Assembly (NCBI GenBank): GCA_902588515.1
Contig: CACIPP010000014.1
Coordinates: 1 to 8,889, forward strand
Direction: 5' to 3'
From: GCA-002704185 sp902588515
GTDB taxonomy: Bacteria; Pseudomonadota; Alphaproteobacteria; Pelagibacterales; Pelagibacteraceae
Length of the DNA: 8,889 bases
The position numbers and the translations under genes are program-made. Below, piece after piece: positions 5,036-8,889 of this stretch. Within the stretch, counting starts at the first letter, position 1. The number at the start of each line of letters is the position of its first letter. Under the pieces are notes generated by a model. The model was not told where the DNA came from. It searched no databases and was given only the letters and a program-made list of their open reading frames with translations.

Positions 5036-6438
5036 TATAGTTCAAAAAATTTAGGCAAATTAAAAAAATTTATCAATTTTCCTTCCAATATTTTTTCATT
5101 AAACCTTTTATTTAAATCTTCAAGTTTGTTTCCCTTGTAAGTAATTTGCTTATCTACGTAAGGATCGCTACTAGTAAAGTAATTTGTTTCATTTTGCTCA
5201 ATATAAATTTTTGCTTTATTTAAATTTAAGTATCCAGACGAAATTACGGAAAAAATGTTTTGATCGACTATATTGTTTTGTATTTCTTTATTTATTGATA
5301 GATTTTTGATTATTTTTTCATAATTGTTTGTTGAAAATTTCGATTTATAAAAAAATAGTTTATCCTTGCCAAATTTTAATATTTTACCCTTAATTTCTAA
5401 TTTATTAGAGGAGGAACTTAAAATAAACTTTTTTACAATAATATCTCCAGCTACAAATTGTAAATCGATAAAAACTTTATTAAAAATTTTGTTATTAAAC
5501 TTTGCCTTTGGTATTTGAATGATTAAATTCAAATTAAAAAATCTAGCTAACTCAAAAATATCATTTTTCATAAATAAGACCAACTTTTCAGCTTGAATCT
5601 TGTCTATTCTAGTTGTGTCTAAATTAAGTTTTAGCTTTGGTAAATGATAGCTTCCGTATTGGTATTCAAAATCAAATTTACCATTAATTAATTTTGAGGA
5701 TATATTCGCATTTTTAAAAATTAAAGTTTTATTTTGATTAGTAAATTTGCCTTTAACCAAAATATTCTCGAGTCCAGGAAATAACAGTTTATCATCGTAT
5801 GAAAAAATTACTTTATTGATATTTTGATCAAATGCTATTTTTGTTTTTAAGTTTATTTCCTTTGCTTTGATTTCTAATTTGTTTTTGTTAAAAAATAAAT
5901 AAAACGGTATTTCCTCGTATACCCCATCTAATTTAATTTTATTTATAGCTGAATTCTTGATATCGATTTTAGCATCGCTGTTAGATATAACTAAGATTTT
6001 ATCATTACGTATTAATTTTATGTTAATATTTCTAAATTTAATTTTTATTTTAAAATCGTCGAAGGATTTTAGATCATTGATCTCATTAATTTTAATAGGG
6101 AATTGACCATTTTTAAAAGCAATGTTTGAAATATCAAATTTTTTAAGAAGTAAATTATGAGGATGTATATTAATTATTGTACTTTCTATTCTACTTTTGG
6201 TTTCAATATCTTCGCCAAGCTCTATATCCTTTATCACAATTGATGGTAGAGGAAAATATTTGTAATTAATATCTCCACTTATACTTGTTTGTGTATTTAA
6301 ATTTAATCCAATGGTTTCCTCAAAATTTGATTTAAAGTTATTCAAATTTAAAAATAATGGGGATAAAATATAAATTAAAAGCGTTAATAAAAAAAAAAAT
6401 ACAGTTATGAGAGCTTTTTTTTTAATTAATTTAATCAT
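5032..6438 (-). CDS. AsmA-like envelope protein
   Basis: A 468-residue protein anchored by one N-terminal transmembrane helix (about residues 9-30, after a Lys-rich start), with the rest predicted in the periplasm. The segment after the helix, NFKSNFEETIGLNLNTQTSI followed by SGDINYKYFPLPSIVIKDIEL at about 53-73, matches the AsmA N-terminal pattern (a fibre-like start with a xGxxxxxxFPxPxIxxxxxxL core). The remainder is a long run of short alternating beta-strands rich in Ile, Lys, Asn and Phe, as in the beta-groove repeats of AsmA, TamB and related lipid-transfer-like proteins. E. coli AsmA is 617 residues, so this is a short member. The family is linked to outer-membrane lipid homeostasis and assembly; the exact role here is inferred. 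No Shine-Dalgarno is apparent before the ATG. The gene is convergent with fumC (4-bp overlap) and divergent from uvrD across 41 bp. Confidence 0.8.
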   Translation of the reverse strand: MIKLIKKKALITVFFFLLTLLIYILSPLFLNLNNFKSNFEETIGLNLNTQTSISGDINYKYFPLPSIVIKDIELGEDIETKSRIESTIINIHPHNLLLKKFDISNIAFKNGQFPIKINEINDLKSFDDFKIKIKFRNINIKLIRNDKILVISNSDAKIDIKNSAINKIKLDGVYEEIPFYLFFNKNKLEIKAKEINLKTKIAFDQNINKVIFSYDDKLLFPGLENILVKGKFTNQNKTLIFKNANISSKLINGKFDFEYQYGSYHLPKLKLNLDTTRIDKIQAEKLVLFMKNDIFELARFFNLNLIIQIPKAKFNNKIFNKVFIDLQFVAGDIIVKKFILSSSSNKLEIKGKILKFGKDKLFFYKSKFSTNNYEKIIKNLSINKEIQNNIVDQNIFSVISSGYLNLNKAKIYIEQNETNYFTSSDPYVDKQITYKGNKLEDLNKRFNEKILEGKLINFFNLPKFFELY

Positions 6439-6479
6439 TATTTTATTATTTTTTTTTATATTTGTTATAAAGAATAGTC
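6439..6479. promoter_or_regulatory. 41-bp divergent spacer upstream of the AsmA-like gene and uvrD
   Basis: The spacer is almost entirely A and T. Toward uvrD it holds an extended -10-like element, TGTTATAAA at 6463-6471, whose hexamer TATAAA (6466-6471) ends 8 nt before the ATG; TTATTA 17 nt upstream is a poor -35. This would give an almost leaderless uvrD mRNA. AAAGA at 6469-6473 could be a weak Shine-Dalgarno instead. No clear element is visible toward the AsmA-like gene. Confidence 0.35.
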
Positions 6480-8705
6480 ATGGATAACAATTATTTAAAT
6501 TCTTTAAATAATCAACAAAAAACAGCTGTTAGTCATTTTGAGGGACCGTTGTTAATTCTTGCTGGAGCGGGATCAGGAAAAACTAAAGTATTAACGACTC
6601 GAGTAGCAAATTTAATCTTTAATAAAAAGTGTTTCGGACAACAAATTTTATGCGTTACTTTTACTAATAAAGCTGCAAACGAGATGCGTGAGAGAGTTCT
6701 TAAGTTAATTAATAATAAATCTAATGCGGTACCATGGCTTGGAACTTTTCACTCTCTTAGCAATAAGATTTTAAGAAAACACGCTGAAGCTGTCGGCTTA
6801 AAACCAAATTTTACAATTATAGATACATTGGACCAAATTAAACTCATTAGAAATATTTTAGAAGCTGAAAATATTGATATTAAACAAAATCCACCAAAAC
6901 AAATATTGTACAATATTGATCGATGGAAAAATTTAGGTTTAGTACCTGGCAATGTAACTCTCAACAAATCTGAAGTTGAGAAGGCTATAAGTTTGAAGAT
7001 TTATAAAATTTATCAAGAAAAGTTAAAAATGATGAACTGTGTTGATTTTGGTGATTTAATATTACACTGCGTAACGATCTTTCAAAAATTTGATAAAATT
7101 AGAAAATTTTACCAAAATAATTTTAAATATATTTTAGTAGATGAATTCCAAGATACAAATTTTATACAAAATCTTTGGTTACAATTATTAGTCAATGATA
7201 ATAAAAATATTTGCGTGGTTGGAGATGATGATCAATCAATTTATAGTTGGAGGGGGGCAGAAATAAAAAATATACTAAATTTTGAAAAAAATTTTAAAAA
7301 TACAAAAATTATAAAACTTGAGCAAAATTATAGGTCAACAAAAAATATTTTATCTGCAGCCTCATCTCTAATTTCAAACAATGACAGTCGTCATCCTAAA
7401 AAATTGTGGTCAGAATTTAGTGAGGGAGATAAAGTACAAATTCAGTCATTTTCAGATGGTCTACAAGAAGCAATTTTTATTTCTGACCAAATAGAAAAAA
7501 CATTAATAAAAAATACAAAACTTAATAATATAGCCATTTTAGTCCGTGCCGCTTTTCAAACAAGAGAGTTTGAAGAAAGATTTATTAGAATTGGTTTGCC
7601 TTATAGAATTATTGGTGGACTCAAATTTTACGAAAGGGCAGAAATCAAAGACGCTGTAAGTTATTTAAGATTAATAAAACATACAAACGACGATTTAGCC
7701 TTTGAAAGAATAATCAATCAACCAAAAAGATCCATCGGAGAGAGTTCCGTTAAAAAAATTCATGAGGTTGCAAGAAAGGAGAGATTATCATTATTTGAAG
7801 CAAGTTTACATATGATTGATAATAAAATATTCAAACCTAAAACAGAAATTAATGTAAATACCTTTGTGCAAAATATTTTAACATGGAAAAAAATTTCTAG
7901 TGAGATAGATCACGTTAGCCTGTTGGAAAAAGTATTAGATGAGTCTGGATATACTCAGATGTTAATAAATGAGAGGAGCCCAGAAGCTGAGAGTAGATTA
8001 GAAAATTTAAAAGAGCTTAGATCATCAATGAAGGTTTATGATAATTTAGATGAATTCTTAGAAAATATTTCCTTACAAACATCTTTGGACGAAGAGTGGG
8101 ATGGAGATAAAATTAATATTATGACGGTCCATGCCGCTAAGGGTTTAGAATTTGAAGTAGTTTTTTTACCGGGATTAGAGGAAGGTTTATTCCCACATCA
8201 AAAATCAATTGATGATAACGGGCATGCAGCTGTAGAAGAGGAAAGAAGGTTGGCATATGTTGCGATGACCAGAGCAAAAAATAATTTGTATATGTTGTTT
8301 GCGAATAATAGAAAATTTTTTGGCAACAAAAATATTGATGATTGGATGCCATCAATGCCATCCAGATTTATAGACGAGATAGATAAAGAATTTATTGAAA
8401 TCACAGATAATGTAATAAATGAAAATAATGATTTTGAGTTTAGCCAAGAAATTCAAGTGTCAAATAGCAAAAATAGTCCTGGCTGGCTGAGAATGAAAAA
8501 AAATATTGAAAATAAGGAAAGAGTAAAATCTATTGCATTCAGCGAGAATTTTACTAACTTTACAGTTGGGGAAGGCGTAAAACATGAAGGCTTTGGTGAA
8601 GGAAAAATCATTCATATAGAAGGTAACAAACTTTTAATAAACTTTAAAAAATATGGTGAAAAAAAAGTAATTGATAAGTTTGTTATGAAATTAAGTGCTG
8701 ATTAA
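6480..8705 (+). CDS. uvrD: UvrD/PcrA-type superfamily 1A DNA helicase
   Basis: A 741-residue 3'-5' ATP-dependent DNA helicase acting in nucleotide excision repair, mismatch repair and clearing of stalled polymerases and recombinase filaments. All SF1A motifs are present: Q motif LNNQQKTAV, Walker A AGAGSGKT (28-35), Ia CVTFTNKAANEMRERV (58-73), Ib GTFHSLS, II LVDEFQDT (219-226), III VVGDDDQSIYSWRGA (246-260), IV LEQNYRS (280-286), V INIMTVHAAKGLEFEVVFLP (545-564) and VI EEERRLAYVAMTRAK (586-600). After an acidic, low-conservation linker at about 635-690 comes the PcrA/UvrD C-terminal Tudor-like module (VGEGVKHEGFGEGKIIHIEG, then the FVMK region), which in PcrA binds RNA polymerase. That module favours UvrD/PcrA over Rep. 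The sequence is full length and intact. The 3' end overlaps the start of the next gene by 11 bases, suggesting co-transcription. Confidence 0.96.
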   Translation: MDNNYLNSLNNQQKTAVSHFEGPLLILAGAGSGKTKVLTTRVANLIFNKKCFGQQILCVTFTNKAANEMRERVLKLINNKSNAVPWLGTFHSLSNKILRKHAEAVGLKPNFTIIDTLDQIKLIRNILEAENIDIKQNPPKQILYNIDRWKNLGLVPGNVTLNKSEVEKAISLKIYKIYQEKLKMMNCVDFGDLILHCVTIFQKFDKIRKFYQNNFKYILVDEFQDTNFIQNLWLQLLVNDNKNICVVGDDDQSIYSWRGAEIKNILNFEKNFKNTKIIKLEQNYRSTKNILSAASSLISNNDSRHPKKLWSEFSEGDKVQIQSFSDGLQEAIFISDQIEKTLIKNTKLNNIAILVRAAFQTREFEERFIRIGLPYRIIGGLKFYERAEIKDAVSYLRLIKHTNDDLAFERIINQPKRSIGESSVKKIHEVARKERLSLFEASLHMIDNKIFKPKTEINVNTFVQNILTWKKISSEIDHVSLLEKVLDESGYTQMLINERSPEAESRLENLKELRSSMKVYDNLDEFLENISLQTSLDEEWDGDKINIMTVHAAKGLEFEVVFLPGLEEGLFPHQKSIDDNGHAAVEEERRLAYVAMTRAKNNLYMLFANNRKFFGNKNIDDWMPSMPSRFIDEIDKEFIEITDNVINENNDFEFSQEIQVSNSKNSPGWLRMKKNIENKERVKSIAFSENFTNFTVGEGVKHEGFGEGKIIHIEGNKLLINFKKYGEKKVIDKFVMKLSAD

Positions 8706-8889
8706 AATAAATAATATAAAAGAATTTCTCAATCAAAAAAATATATATGGTTATTTAGTTACAAAAAATGATGAACATTTCAAGTCTCCAGATAATCTAA
8801 AAACAGATATATTAAGACAACTTTGTGGCTTTACCGGTTCTTTCGGAATGGCAATTATAACAAAAAAACATAATTATTTATTTGTAGAT
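8695..8889 (+). CDS. Probable Xaa-Pro aminopeptidase (M24B), N-terminal part, cut by right edge
   Basis: The frame runs open to the window end and gives 65 residues: MLIKINNIKEFLNQKNIYGY, then LVTKNDEHFKSPDNLKTDIL and RQLCGFTGSFGMAII, ending NYLFVD. This matches the creatinase-like N-terminal domain of Xaa-Pro aminopeptidases: a helix with a following LV..xDEH strand, GFTGSxG, then a strand ending in FVD before the expected GRY. The metal-binding M24 catalytic domain lies outside the window, so activity cannot be judged. No ATG is available: a TAA at 8692-8694 is directly followed by GTG at 8695, which is the most plausible start, giving an 11-bp overlap with uvrD. CTG at 8698 or ATT at 8701 are poorer options. 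The enzyme family removes N-terminal residues that precede proline and would act in cytoplasmic peptide turnover. Confidence 0.8.
   Translation, partial: MLIKINNIKEFLNQKNIYGYLVTKNDEHFKSPDNLKTDILRQLCGFTGSFGMAIITKKHNYLFVD

Noticed and set aside
8137..8404. Two overlapping minus-strand open frames opposite the uvrD 3' half, and similar ones opposite fumC and the uvrD 5' part.
   Set aside because: They lie wholly inside intact conserved genes, lack start signals and show no recognisable protein pattern.
1..8889. CRISPR arrays, IS or transposase, toxin-antitoxin, phage, tRNA or rRNA genes.
   Set aside because: No regular spaced repeats, transposase or integrase motifs, or cloverleaf-like sequence with a TTC-G-TC arm were found; the coding content is contiguous housekeeping genes.

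Overview
The window is AT-rich (roughly 30% G+C by eye), densely packed and strongly biased to A/T-ending codons with many Lys, Asn and Ile residues. Spacers are short, genes overlap, and there are no mobile elements. This fits a streamlined marine alphaproteobacterium of the SAR11/Pelagibacterales type. That placement is inferred from style and gene content, not from a phylogenetic marker.

Left part (1-2009, all minus strand): the N-terminal part of a classical short-chain dehydrogenase runs off the left edge. Upstream of it is a strong intrinsic terminator. That terminator closes a gene for a secreted 220-residue protein that looks like an eight-stranded outer-membrane beta-barrel; it has a clear promoter, a roughly 77-nt leader with a hairpin, and a good Shine-Dalgarno. 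Next is msrA, whose N-terminus is a signal peptide but which also has a well-placed internal start giving a cytoplasmic form.

Middle (2010-3584, plus strand): a 90-bp divergent spacer separates msrA from a tight three-gene operon: a small exported helical protein, a 1-Cys peroxiredoxin and a single-domain rhodanese. Together with msrA this forms a small thiol and oxidative-damage cluster. A 50-residue single-span membrane protein follows.

Right part (3585-8889): fumC (class II fumarase, TCA cycle) converges on an AsmA-like envelope protein gene, with 4 bp of overlap. The AsmA-like gene is divergent from a full-length uvrD/pcrA-type helicase gene. That gene overlaps the start of a probable Xaa-Pro aminopeptidase gene, which begins at GTG and leaves the window on the right.

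Most of this is core housekeeping content. I see no defence system, CRISPR array, tRNA, rRNA, prophage or IS. The points worth checking are regulatory: the two-start msrA, a recurring -10-like hexamer 8-9 nt before start codons that suggests leaderless mRNAs, the hairpin leader of the outer-membrane gene, a palindrome inside the putative fumC promoter, and two small genes of unknown function.
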